Source: Spirochaetia bacterium
Lineage (GTDB): Bacteria > Spirochaetota > Spirochaetia > Treponematales > Breznakiellaceae
Length of the DNA: 15,221 bases
Direction of reading: 5' to 3'
Assembly (NCBI GenBank): GCA_026002045.1
Contig: BOAV01000059.1
Coordinates: forward strand, 1-15,221
Shown: piece by piece, positions 5,676 through 12,880 of the stretch
Layout: each line of letters begins with the position of its first letter
Numbering within the stretch: position 1 is the stretch's first letter
Notes under the pieces: model-generated
Databases searched by the model: none
What the model was told of the DNA's origin: nothing
Seen by the model: the letters and a program-made list of their open reading frames with translations, nothing else
Position numbers and translations under genes: made by a program

Positions 5676-6758
5676 AATTCTAGTCCGGCTTTTCATCTGC
5701 TGTTAACCTTTCTTGCGGGGGGTGTCTTTGGGGCCATCGGTATGGTTTCAAAGATACCCAACGGGCTGCGCATAGGCGCCATGATTGGCACAGCATTACT
5801 GAGTATTTTTTTCAGCGCCGCCTGGATGCCCCGGGAGACACGGTTTCTGGTTCAGATTATTGCCGGCGCCATGATTGGCTGCACTACGGAAAAGAGCGAC
5901 CTTAAACGGCTGCCGGCGATAATCAAGCCCATGTGTATAACGGTTGTAAGCCTCTTTTTCCTTAATATTATCGCAGGCGCGCTGGTGCATGCATTGAGCC
6001 CCCTTGACTGGGTCACCTCATTCATGGGGGGCATTCCCGGGGGAGTTACCGATACGCCCATTATAGCCGCGGAAATGGGGGCCGATGTTCCTGCGGTTGC
6101 CATAGTACAGCTTGCGCGGTACATCATGGGCATAGCCCTGTTTCCACCCATGATACTCGCCTATGATAATGCGCGTGTGAAGCACCGGCGAATGGAGAGC
6201 GGCGCTAGTGATGATGCATCAACGGGTCCTTCGGTAAAACGGGAAAAGTCCGGTGTTTCATCCTGGCAGGCCTTTCTCTGCACGATGATCGCCGCCGGCG
6301 TTGGGGGCTTTATCGGCAGGCTGACCCATATACCGGCGGGGATTTTTTTGTTTTCCATTATAGCGGTAATGATCCTGAAGCTGAGATTTGAGTTTGCGTT
6401 TCTTCCGTCCTGGGCAAAGCGTTTTGCCCAGTTTATCAGCGGCTGTTATATCGGCGGGGCAATCACCATGGGGGATGTGCGGAATTTCAAATTTCTGGCA
6501 ATTCCCATAGGGATAGTGCTTACCGGGTATATCGTTAATTGTTTTTTTACCGGGGCGGTACTGACGCGGTTTTGCGGATTCAGCCGCAAGGAGGGGATGC
6601 TTATCACTACCCCTGCGGGGGCAACCGATATTGCATTAAGCGCCGCAGATATGGGGGTTACCAATACTGATATTATCATCATTCAAATTTTCCGTTCGGT
6701 TATTGCAATTGCGGTTTTTCCGCAGATTATTAATCTTTTGCTGCTATTTTTAAAGTGA
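5673..6758 (+). CDS. AbrB-type membrane protein (putative transporter or auxiliary permease), apparent AUU start
   Basis: With the AUU start the product has 361 residues, typical for the two-repeat membrane family named after an AbrB duplication and often mislabelled ammonia monooxygenase or AbrB regulator. It is not a DNA-binding AbrB protein. Each half has the family signature: GGIPGGVTDTPIIAAEMGAD (119-138), followed by LARYI, and TPAGATDIALSAADMGV (313-329), followed by IFRSV. A charged cytoplasmic linker (about 166-195) separates the repeats. The first canonical codon, ATG 5742, would delete the first 23 residues, including the start of membrane segment 1 (FHLLLTFLAGGVFGAIG), and has no ribosome-binding site. 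So I choose ATT 5673 behind AAGGAGGT. It lies between tctA and citD and is probably an accessory transport or export protein for the same acid or its product; that role is inference. Confidence 0.78.
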   Translation: MNSSPAFHLLLTFLAGGVFGAIGMVSKIPNGLRIGAMIGTALLSIFFSAAWMPRETRFLVQIIAGAMIGCTTEKSDLKRLPAIIKPMCITVVSLFFLNIIAGALVHALSPLDWVTSFMGGIPGGVTDTPIIAAEMGADVPAVAIVQLARYIMGIALFPPMILAYDNARVKHRRMESGASDDASTGPSVKREKSGVSSWQAFLCTMIAAGVGGFIGRLTHIPAGIFLFSIIAVMILKLRFEFAFLPSWAKRFAQFISGCYIGGAITMGDVRNFKFLAIPIGIVLTGYIVNCFFTGAVLTRFCGFSRKEGMLITTPAGATDIALSAADMGVTNTDIIIIQIFRSVIAIAVFPQIINLLLLFLK

Positions 6759-6766
6759 GGAACAGT

Positions 6767-7054
6767 ATGGAATTAAAACAAACCAGTGTTGCCGGCACCA
6801 TGGAATCCAGTGATATCATGATTACTCTGGAACCGGGAAAAGCGGGCGTTGAAATTGAGCTCCAAAGTATGGTGGAAAAACAATACGGCCGGCAGATCCG
6901 TCAGGTGATCACCGATTGTCTGGCGGAATTGCAGGTAAAGCAGGTCAAGGTTACTGCGGTGGATAAGGGCGCCCTTGATTGCACGATCCAGGCCCGGGTA
7001 AAAACGGCGGTGTACCGCGCGGCGGGTAACGCCGATTATGAGTGGAGGGTATAG
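6767..7054 (+). CDS. citD: Citrate lyase acyl carrier protein (gamma subunit)
   Basis: The 95-residue product carries the 2'-(5''-phosphoribosyl)-3'-dephospho-CoA group on which acetyl and citryl are held during citrate cleavage. AGTMESSDIMIT (9-20) matches the conserved attachment site, and Ser14 aligns with the modified serine of the Klebsiella subunit. VTAVDKGALDCTIQARVKTAVYRA (from about 66) is the conserved C-terminal half. ATG 6767 is preferred because GAGG lies six bases upstream; the GTG at 6755, overlapping the previous stop, would add four residues. The small gene is followed directly by citE with overlapping signals. It acts in the cytoplasm as part of the CitDEF complex. Confidence 0.94.
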   Translation: MELKQTSVAGTMESSDIMITLEPGKAGVEIELQSMVEKQYGRQIRQVITDCLAELQVKQVKVTAVDKGALDCTIQARVKTAVYRAAGNADYEWRV

Positions 7055-7055
7055 C

Positions 7056-7949
7056 ATGAGACAGCTTCGCAGAACCATGCTGTTTGTACCGGGGAATAAC
7101 CCCGGCATGATCCGGGATGCGGGAATTTATAAAGCCGACTGCATCATGTTTGATCTTGAGGATTCGGTTTCGATAAACGAAAAGGACAGCGCCCGTTTTC
7201 TGGTGTTCCAGGCTTTAAGCACCCTGAGCTACCCCGGCAAGGAACTGGTGGTGCGGATCAACGATCCCAATATCCAACTGGGGAAGGATGATCTTGAAGC
7301 CATAATCCGCACCGGTAAGGCAGTTATCCGCCTGCCCAAGACCGAGAGCGCCGGGGATGTAAGTTACTGCGCCTCATTGATCGAAAATATCGAAAAAAAA
7401 ATCGGCGCGGAAATCGGTTCCACGCGGATGATGGCGGCCATCGAAAGCGCGGCGGGGGTGCTCAATGCAAAGGAGATCGCCTTTGCCAGCAAGCGGCTTA
7501 TCGGCATCGCCCTTGGGGCGGAAGACTATGTGACGGACCTTAAAACAAACCGTTCCCCCGAGGGAATAGAATTACTCTTCGGCAGGAGCATGATCCTGCT
7601 GGCGGCCCGCGCCGCAGGTATTGATGCCATCGACACAGTATTTACCAACGTGAACGATGAGGAGGGGTTCAGGCGGGAAGTAATGCTCATCAGGCAGCTT
7701 GGCTTTGACGGCAAGAGCATCATCAACCCCCGGCAGATCAAAACGATCCACGAGGTTTTTACCCCTTCGGAAAAGGAAATCGCCAATGCCTTCGCGGTTA
7801 TCGCCGCAATAAAAGAGGCGGAAAAAAACGGTTCCGGGGTCATTTCGTTGAACGGCAAAATGATCGACAAACCCGTGGTTGCCCGTGCGGAACGGGTGCT
7901 GGATCTGGCCCGTGCGGCCGGCCTTGTTTCTGAGGAGGAAGCACTATGA
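7056..7949 (+). CDS. citE: Citrate lyase beta subunit (citryl-ACP lyase)
   Basis: A 297-residue TIM-barrel enzyme that splits citryl-ACP into acetyl-ACP and oxaloacetate. Visible family features are RRTMLFVPGNNPGM (5-18), MFDLEDSV (31-38), the substrate arginine in VVRIND (65-70), RLPKTES (92-98), AAIESAAGV (127-135) with the metal ligand Glu130, and ALGAEDYVTDL (152-162) with Asp157. GKSIINPRQI and VISLNGKMIDKP near the end are also typical. ATG 7056 has GGAGGG six bases upstream; the ATG at 7038 lies within citD. The stop overlaps the citF start (ATGA), implying coupled translation. CitE-like proteins acting on free CoA esters exist, but with CitD and CitF adjacent the lyase role is well supported; citramalate lyase is the main alternative. 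Confidence 0.95.
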   Translation: MRQLRRTMLFVPGNNPGMIRDAGIYKADCIMFDLEDSVSINEKDSARFLVFQALSTLSYPGKELVVRINDPNIQLGKDDLEAIIRTGKAVIRLPKTESAGDVSYCASLIENIEKKIGAEIGSTRMMAAIESAAGVLNAKEIAFASKRLIGIALGAEDYVTDLKTNRSPEGIELLFGRSMILLAARAAGIDAIDTVFTNVNDEEGFRREVMLIRQLGFDGKSIINPRQIKTIHEVFTPSEKEIANAFAVIAAIKEAEKNGSGVISLNGKMIDKPVVARAERVLDLARAAGLVSEEEAL

Positions 7950-9490
7950 GCGGAGCAAATAAAATCGATATACAAAAGATTCCCGGCATCAATGATATGC
8001 ACGGTGTAAAGGGCGTGTTTGATCTTGCGGCCCTGGAAAAGGACACTTCCACCCTGGCCCAGCGGGAAAAGACCCGCAATAAAATAGTGGGAAGCCTTGA
8101 AGAGGCGATCCGTTTAACCGGCCTTAAGGACGGCATGACCATTTCTTTTCACCACCACTTCCGGGGGGGCGATTACATCGTCAACATGGTGGTGGACAAG
8201 CTTGCGGAGATGGGCTTTAAGAATCTGGTCCTCGCCGCTTCTTCCCTTACGGATTGTCACGCCCCATTGATCAAACATATAGAGAACGGGGTTATCCGGT
8301 ACATCGAAACCAGCGGGCTTCGGGGAAAACTGGCGGACGCCATAAGCCACGGCCTTATGGATGTACCGGTGGTGTTCCGTTCCCACGGGGGCCGGGCCTA
8401 CGCCATTGAATCCGGGGCGCTGCAGATAGATGTGGCCTTTTTGGGGGCCCCTTCCTGTGATCCCTTTGGTAACGCCAACGGCTATTCCCGTGACAACGAT
8501 GACGGGGTAAAATGCGGCTCCATGGGTTATGCCAAGTGCGATGCCCAGTACGCAAAAAAAACGGTGATTATCACCAACAATATTGTCAGCTTCCCAAACG
8601 TGCCCTTTGGCATTCCGGAAAGCGATGTGGATTACATCGTCGAGGTGGATGAGATCGGCGACCCTGCGGGGATCATGTCCGGGGCCACCCGGTTCACCAC
8701 GAACCCCAAAGAGCTGGTGATGGCGGAAATGGCCGCCGATGTGGTTGAAGCGTCGGGCCGGCTGGTGGAGGGCTTTTCTTTCCAGACCGGTACCGGAGGC
8801 GCGTCCCTGGCGGTAACCCGGTTCCTGCGGGAAAAGATGAAGGCCAAAGGCATTACCGCAAGCTTCGCCCTGGGGGGCATTACCGGTTCCATCGTTGACC
8901 TCCACGAGGAGGGGCTTATCAAAAAGCTCCTGGATGTGCAGGGCTTCGATCTCAGGGCGGCGGACTCCCTTAAAAACAACCGCTTCCATCACCAGATTTC
9001 CGCGGAGTATTACGCCAGTCCCAAGGGGGACGGCGCGGCGGTGAATCAGCTTGATGTGGTGGTGCTTTCCGCCCTGGAAGCGGACGTTGATTTTAACGTC
9101 AACGTGCTTACCGGCAACGACGGCGTCATCCGGGGGGCCATCGGCGGGCATCAGGATACGGCCTACGGCGCATCGGTTTCCATCGTGGTCTGCCCCCTTA
9201 CCAGGGGACGGATCCCCTGTATCGTGGACCGGGTGGGGGCCATTGTAACCCCCGGCAAAACCGTGGATGTGATCGTTACCGAACATGGGGTGGCGGTTAA
9301 TCCCCTGCGGCCGGACCTGAAGGAAAAATTCACCGCCGCAGGTATTCTGCTTCACCCCATGGAGGAACTCCACGAGCGGGTAGACGCCCTGGTCGGCAAG
9401 CCGGACCCGGTGGAATACACCGACAGGATAGTCGGGATAGTCACCTACCGCGACGGCAGTATCATTGATTTAATTCATCAAGTTAAGTAA
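7946..9490 (+). CDS. citF: Citrate lyase alpha subunit (citrate:ACP CoA-transferase)
   Basis: This 514-residue protein exchanges the acetyl group on CitD for citrate, giving citryl-ACP and acetate. The length is that of the family. Conserved segments include GMTISFHHHFRGGDYIVN (63-80), SHGGRAYAIESGALQIDVAF (146-165), PSCDPFGNANG (169-179), FSFQTGTGGASLAV (277-290) and GAIGGHQDTAYGAS (397-410). The start codon overlaps the citE stop by four bases (ATGA). After its stop comes a 74-base gap with two hairpins before citC, the longest break in the cit gene run. If the substrate were citramalate, the same protein family would be used. Confidence 0.95.
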   Translation: MSGANKIDIQKIPGINDMHGVKGVFDLAALEKDTSTLAQREKTRNKIVGSLEEAIRLTGLKDGMTISFHHHFRGGDYIVNMVVDKLAEMGFKNLVLAASSLTDCHAPLIKHIENGVIRYIETSGLRGKLADAISHGLMDVPVVFRSHGGRAYAIESGALQIDVAFLGAPSCDPFGNANGYSRDNDDGVKCGSMGYAKCDAQYAKKTVIITNNIVSFPNVPFGIPESDVDYIVEVDEIGDPAGIMSGATRFTTNPKELVMAEMAADVVEASGRLVEGFSFQTGTGGASLAVTRFLREKMKAKGITASFALGGITGSIVDLHEEGLIKKLLDVQGFDLRAADSLKNNRFHHQISAEYYASPKGDGAAVNQLDVVVLSALEADVDFNVNVLTGNDGVIRGAIGGHQDTAYGASVSIVVCPLTRGRIPCIVDRVGAIVTPGKTVDVIVTEHGVAVNPLRPDLKEKFTAAGILLHPMEELHERVDALVGKPDPVEYTDRIVGIVTYRDGSIIDLIHQVK

Positions 9491-9507
9491 AACTAAACAA
9501 TGACGTG

Positions 9508-9548
9508 CGCCTCCGAATGGAGGCGTCTAAATCTTTCCTATCGGAAAG
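9508..9548 (+). promoter_or_regulatory. Twin hairpins between citF and citC, possible translational switch
   Basis: Hairpin 1: CGCCTCC (9508-9514) with GGAGGCG (9519-9525), loop GAAT. Hairpin 2: CTTTCC (9533-9538) with GGAAAG (9543-9548), loop TATC. Neither is followed by a T run. The left arm of hairpin 1 (9507-9514) is also complementary, with a two-base bulge, to the citC ribosome-binding region (9555-9564). Two folds, one hiding that site, are therefore possible. Confidence 0.55.
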
Positions 9549-9564
9549 CGACCCGGAGGGGCGC

Positions 9565-10599
9565 ATGGATTTAATCTGCGGATTTCCTTTTCGCGCATCT
9601 GCCCTCGAAAAGCTCCGCAGTTTTCTTTTTGACTGCGGCCTTAAATACGATGACCGCATCCAGTACTCGGTCTGTCTTATGGATGAAGAAGGCCGTATTG
9701 CCGCAACCGGTTCTCTGGACGGCGCGGATAGTATGGATGGCGGCGCCGTACTAAAATGCATCGCCGTTTCTCCGGATTACCAGAGTGAAGGGCTGGCGGC
9801 CCGGGTGGTAACGGAACTGGTGAACCAGGCAAGGCGGAACGGGCAGCATCACCTCTTCCTGTTTACCAAACCGGCAAAGGAAGCGCTTTTTTCCGGCCTT
9901 GGTTTTTACCCCATCGCAAAAACCGCAGAATCCCTGTTGATGGAAAATAAAAAAAACGGCGTCGCGGATTTTGTCGCAGCTCTGGAACGTCCCGCGTTTT
10001 CCGATGCCGCCGGTGCAAAAAATATCGGGGCCATCGTGGTTAACTGCAACCCATTTACCAGGGGACATTTGTATCTTGTTGAAACCGCCGCAAAACAATG
10101 TGACGCCCTGCACCTCTTTATCGTTTCGGAAGATCAGGCGCCGGCCTTCCCCGCGGATGTCCGCCGAAATCTGGTTCTGGCCGGCGTTGCCCATCTGCCC
10201 AGGGTGTACCCCCATCCCACCGGCCCCTACCTTATTTCCGCCGCCACCTTCCCCGACTACTTCCTCAAGGACGGCCCCGATGCTGTTCCCCCCGAGACGG
10301 TGAACACCCGCCTGGACCTGACTATCTTTGCTGAGCGCTTCGCCCTTCCCCTGGGAATAAACTGCCGTTTTGTGGGGACCGAGCCCATCGATCCCCTTAC
10401 CCGGGAGTACAACCGCCAGATGCGGGAAGTCCTGCCTGCCTACGGCGTCAAGGTAGTGGAAATCCCCCGCCTGGAAGCCGGAGGCGCGGCAATCAGCGCG
10501 GGCCGGGTACGACAGCTTCTGCGGGAGGGAAACCTGCAGGCGATCAAGGAACTGGTCCCCCCCGCCACATTCGCGTACCTGGAAACAAACCATGGATAA
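9565..10599 (+). CDS. citC: [Citrate [pro-3S]-lyase] ligase (acetyl-CoA-independent activating enzyme)
   Basis: It uses ATP and acetate to acetylate the CitD prosthetic group, switching the lyase on. The 344-residue product has the family's two parts: an N-terminal GNAT-like domain (KCIAVSPDYQSEGLAARVV, about 64-82) and a nucleotidyltransferase domain with NCNPFTRGHLYL (160-171, the TxGH nucleotide-binding motif), RFVGTEP (268-274) and ISAGRVRQL (310-318), an ISxxRVR signature near the end. I choose ATG 9565, preceded by GGAGGGG (9555-9561); this gives an N-terminus equal in length to that of enterobacterial CitC. The GTG at 9505 would place the hairpin inside the coding region and lacks a ribosome-binding site. 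It overlaps the next gene by eight bases. Confidence 0.93.
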   Translation: MDLICGFPFRASALEKLRSFLFDCGLKYDDRIQYSVCLMDEEGRIAATGSLDGADSMDGGAVLKCIAVSPDYQSEGLAARVVTELVNQARRNGQHHLFLFTKPAKEALFSGLGFYPIAKTAESLLMENKKNGVADFVAALERPAFSDAAGAKNIGAIVVNCNPFTRGHLYLVETAAKQCDALHLFIVSEDQAPAFPADVRRNLVLAGVAHLPRVYPHPTGPYLISAATFPDYFLKDGPDAVPPETVNTRLDLTIFAERFALPLGINCRFVGTEPIDPLTREYNRQMREVLPAYGVKVVEIPRLEAGGAAISAGRVRQLLREGNLQAIKELVPPATFAYLETNHG

Positions 10600-12028
10600 A
10601 CAAGACCCCGCAAACTTTTTAGCTTCCTTCTTCGCCGGCTGCCATAAGGTTTCCCTGAGCGAAGTGCTTGCCTTACGTGAAGAACGGGCCCGCCGGCAGC
10701 AGGAACTCGCGCATGGCTTGGCCGGACGCGGCCTAAGCCTTGCCTGTCTTTGCCTCAACATACCTGGGGAGTACAAGGACTTCCCCTGGGCCCGCCGTTC
10801 CTTCCGGGAGGAACGCCGTATTTTTACCCTGGCCCTGCAAGGGGAGGGCATCGAAATCCTCCACGATGAACCGGTGGAAACAAAGGCCGGGTATACGGGG
10901 TACCTGCTGGCGGACGCTCCCCCGGAAACGGTCAAGGCTATTGCCCGCCGCATCGAGGACACCCATCCCCTGGGGCGGCTTTTTGATATTGATGTGTACG
11001 AAGCGGCGGGGAAAAAACTTTCCCGGGGTGATGAAGATCAGCCCCCCCGTCCCTGTCTGGTATGCGGCGGCAACGGCTTTGCCTGCGCCCGGAGCCGCGC
11101 CCATCCCCCGGAAGAACTGAGCGCCGCCGTGCTGAACATTATGGCAAAATGGCTGCGGGAAAAATTGACGGATACCATTTCCTCCGCCGCTGTCCGCTCC
11201 CTGACCGGTGAAATCGCCGTCACCCCCAAACCGGGCCTGGTGGACCGGGCCAATTCCGGCGCGCACCGGGACATGGATTTTTTTTCCTTCATCGATTCAA
11301 CGGCGGCAATCCTGCCTTATTTCCGGGACTGCGCCTGTGCGGGCTTTGAAAGCGCAAGGCCTGAGAGCGCCAGAGACCCCATAGCGCTTTTTGAATCCCT
11401 GCGGCCCAAAGGAAAGATCGCCGAAGTTCTGATGCGCGAAGCCTCGGGGGGCGCCAACACCCACCGGGGCGCCATCTTTTCCATCGGCATCCTCTCCGCC
11501 GCCTACGGCAGGCTCTACCGGGATGAAGAAAAACCCGAACTGTCAAAACTCATGGAACTGTGCCGCGCCATGACCAGCCGGCTGGAAGAAGATTTCTCAG
11601 GCGGCAAAGCTTTACCCGGGGCGTCCCACGGAGAAATGGTTTACCACCAAAACGGCATCCCGGGCATCCGGGGGGAAGTTTCCCGGGGCTTTCCCACGGT
11701 GTGTTCTTATTCCCTGCCCACGCTGCGCCGCTTCCTTGCCGAAGGACATTCGATGAACGACGCCGGAATCGCCGCCCTCCTCTGCCTGCTGGCCCATACG
11801 GATGACACCAATATTATCCACCGTTCCAATCCGGAAACCCTCCGCCGTATTCAGCGGGACCTTGGGGCCTTCCTTGAATCCAATCCCGGCATTGAAGAGC
11901 TGCGGGAAAAGGCCGCCGCCCTGGACCGGGATTTCATCGCCCGGAACATCAGCCCCGGGGGCTGCGCGGATCTGTTGGCCCTTACCCTTTTTCTCCACGC
12001 ACTTGATGCCAAAGGCGTATATTTATAA
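10592..12028 (+). CDS. citXG: CitX-CitG fusion: prosthetic-group transferase and triphosphoribosyl-dephospho-CoA synthase
   Basis: A 478-residue two-domain maturation enzyme. Residues about 15-185 are CitX, which attaches the phosphoribosyl-dephospho-CoA group to CitD: SLSEVLALREERARRQQEL (21-39), PLGRLFDIDVY (126-136) and a cysteine-rich RPCLVCGGNGFACARSRAH segment (153-171). Residues about 195-478 are CitG, which makes the precursor from ATP and dephospho-CoA: GEIAVTPKPGLVDRANSGAH (206-225), GANTHRGAIFSIG (287-299), GIRGEVSRGFPTV (358-370), HTDDTNIIHR (402-411) and PGGCADLLAL (455-464). No stop or gap separates the domains, so this is a true fusion, an arrangement known in some other bacteria. 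The ATG overlaps the citC end, implying translational coupling; its own ribosome-binding site is weak. It is the last gene of the operon. Confidence 0.94.
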   Translation: MDKQDPANFLASFFAGCHKVSLSEVLALREERARRQQELAHGLAGRGLSLACLCLNIPGEYKDFPWARRSFREERRIFTLALQGEGIEILHDEPVETKAGYTGYLLADAPPETVKAIARRIEDTHPLGRLFDIDVYEAAGKKLSRGDEDQPPRPCLVCGGNGFACARSRAHPPEELSAAVLNIMAKWLREKLTDTISSAAVRSLTGEIAVTPKPGLVDRANSGAHRDMDFFSFIDSTAAILPYFRDCACAGFESARPESARDPIALFESLRPKGKIAEVLMREASGGANTHRGAIFSIGILSAAYGRLYRDEEKPELSKLMELCRAMTSRLEEDFSGGKALPGASHGEMVYHQNGIPGIRGEVSRGFPTVCSYSLPTLRRFLAEGHSMNDAGIAALLCLLAHTDDTNIIHRSNPETLRRIQRDLGAFLESNPGIEELREKAAALDRDFIARNISPGGCADLLALTLFLHALDAKGVYL

Positions 12029-12035
12029 ACCAATA

Positions 12036-12058
12036 GATTATGATAAATGTCATAAATC
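12036..12058. promoter_or_regulatory. AT-rich inverted repeat after citXG
   Basis: TTATGA (12038-12043) and TCATAA (12050-12055) form a perfect inverted repeat with a six-base spacer; flanking GAT and ATC add partial symmetry. It lies eight bases after the citXG stop and about 15 bases before the next promoter. It could be an operator or a weak operon-end hairpin; no T run follows on the plus strand. Confidence 0.35.
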
Positions 12059-12071
12059 ATAAAAAAAATTC

Positions 12072-12100
12072 TTGCAAATTTTGTGATTGGCTACTATATA
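12072..12100 (+). promoter_or_regulatory. Predicted promoter of the response-regulator gene
   Basis: TTGCAA (12072-12077) and TATATA (12095-12100) are separated by 17 bases in an AT-rich stretch. The -35 box lies within a perfect inverted repeat, AAAATT-CTTGCA-AATTTT (12065-12082), a candidate regulator site. The predicted leader is about 45 bases. Confidence 0.55.
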
Positions 12101-12133
12101 TATATGTATAGTCAGATTTTATTCAATCAGTAC

Positions 12134-12151
12134 CCGTAAAGGACAGTACGG
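12134..12151 (+). promoter_or_regulatory. Small hairpin presenting the response-regulator ribosome-binding site
   Basis: CCGTA (12134-12138) pairs with TACGG (12147-12151), leaving AAGGACAG in the loop. The AAGGA in that loop is the only purine-rich site before the ATG at 12155, but it is about 11 bases away. Closing the hairpin would shorten that effective distance. Confidence 0.35.
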
Positions 12152-12154
12152 TTT

Positions 12155-12832
12155 ATGATAAAAATGATTATAATCAGCAGTAAAGAACAGGAGCAAATCT
12201 TACTCAATTCCATTTTATCTTCACAGGATGATTTTGAGGTTGTGGGGATTTGCAGTGACGGCTATGACGCCATCCGGCTGACGGAGGCCCTGCGCCCCGA
12301 TGTGGCCATCGTCGATTTCAGCGTAGAAAATATTACCGGAATGGAACTTATCCCCCTGATAAAACGCAGGTCCCTTGCCACTGCGGTGATCCTCCTTTCC
12401 CCCTGGGATGATGAAAAGCACGTTTGCGACGCAATTGCCTGTCATATCTCCGGGTATCTGCTCAAAAAAAAAGATATGGGTAAACTGGTGAATTCGGTCA
12501 GGATCGCCCATGACGGGGGCTTCTATATTTCCGAAGGGCTTTTTATACGGGCATTCATGGCCCTTTCAAAGATGACCATGTACCAGAAAATTTACCGGAG
12601 CGTTTTCCGCGCCAAGGGAAACGGTTCTCCGTCCTCTCATTTTTCCCAGGCTGAACTGCGGATCATCAAATTTGTCTGCGAAGGAAAATCCAACAAAGAA
12701 ATCGCCGAAAACCTCAGCCTGACCATCGGCACCGTCCGCAACTATATTTCCTCCGTGATGCAGAAAGCGGGTACCCGCAACCGTGTCCAAATGGCCATCT
12801 ACGCCTTCAGCAACGGCCTGACCGAGCCTTAA
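12155..12832 (+). CDS. NarL/FixJ-type response regulator with an atypical receiver
   Basis: The 225-residue protein has a receiver domain (about 3-120) and a LuxR-type helix-turn-helix (about 163-222: FSQAELRIIKFVCEGKSNKE, then IAENLSLTIGTVRNY). The phosphoacceptor is Asp54 (VAIVDFS), the switch Thr/Ser is Ser82 (VILLSPWDD) and the conserved lysine is Lys104 (GYLLKKK). The acidic pair that normally follows strand 1 (IVDDH) is replaced by Ser8-Ser9 (IIISSKE), so magnesium binding and phosphorylation may be impaired or altered. No histidine kinase is in the window. It has its own promoter after the cit operon and faces the ABC transporter genes, so it could control either or neither. ATG 12155 is the likely start; ATG 12164 (Met4) is a close alternative. 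Confidence 0.9.
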   Translation: MIKMIIISSKEQEQILLNSILSSQDDFEVVGICSDGYDAIRLTEALRPDVAIVDFSVENITGMELIPLIKRRSLATAVILLSPWDDEKHVCDAIACHISGYLLKKKDMGKLVNSVRIAHDGGFYISEGLFIRAFMALSKMTMYQKIYRSVFRAKGNGSPSSHFSQAELRIIKFVCEGKSNKEIAENLSLTIGTVRNYISSVMQKAGTRNRVQMAIYAFSNGLTEP

Positions 12833-12843
12833 TGTATCTACAT

Positions 12844-12876
12844 AAAAAACAGGCCGCCGAAAACCAGCGGCCCTGT
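12844..12876 (-). terminator. Intrinsic terminator of the ABC transporter genes
   Basis: On the minus strand a GC-rich hairpin (12876-12867 with 12857-12849, nine pairs and one bulged C, nine-base loop) is followed by six T (complement of 12849-12844). It begins four bases after the binding-protein stop codon. It lies between convergent genes, and the hairpin will also form in the response-regulator transcript, though without a T run on that side. Confidence 0.8.
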
Positions 12877-12880
12877 ACGC

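Noticed and set aside
5742..6758. AbrB DNA-binding regulator or ammonia monooxygenase for the gene after tctA
   Set aside because: The sequence is polytopic with two membrane repeats and PGG-type signatures; those names are common mislabels of this membrane family.
8114..9373. Long open frame antisense to citF
   Set aside because: The sense strand encodes an unmistakable CitF. The antisense frame is a by-product of G/C-rich third positions and has no family features.
9505..9564. GTG start for citC at 9505
   Set aside because: It lacks a ribosome-binding site and would put two hairpins in the coding region; ATG 9565 has GGAGGGG and the family-typical N-terminal length.
9751..10962. Long open frame antisense to citC and citXG
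   Set aside because: It spans two clear sense genes and its translation is low-complexity and Arg/Gly-rich with no recognisable domain.
12095..12110. TA-alternating stretch as a repeat locus
   Set aside because: It is short and fully explained as a -10 region in AT-rich intergenic DNA.
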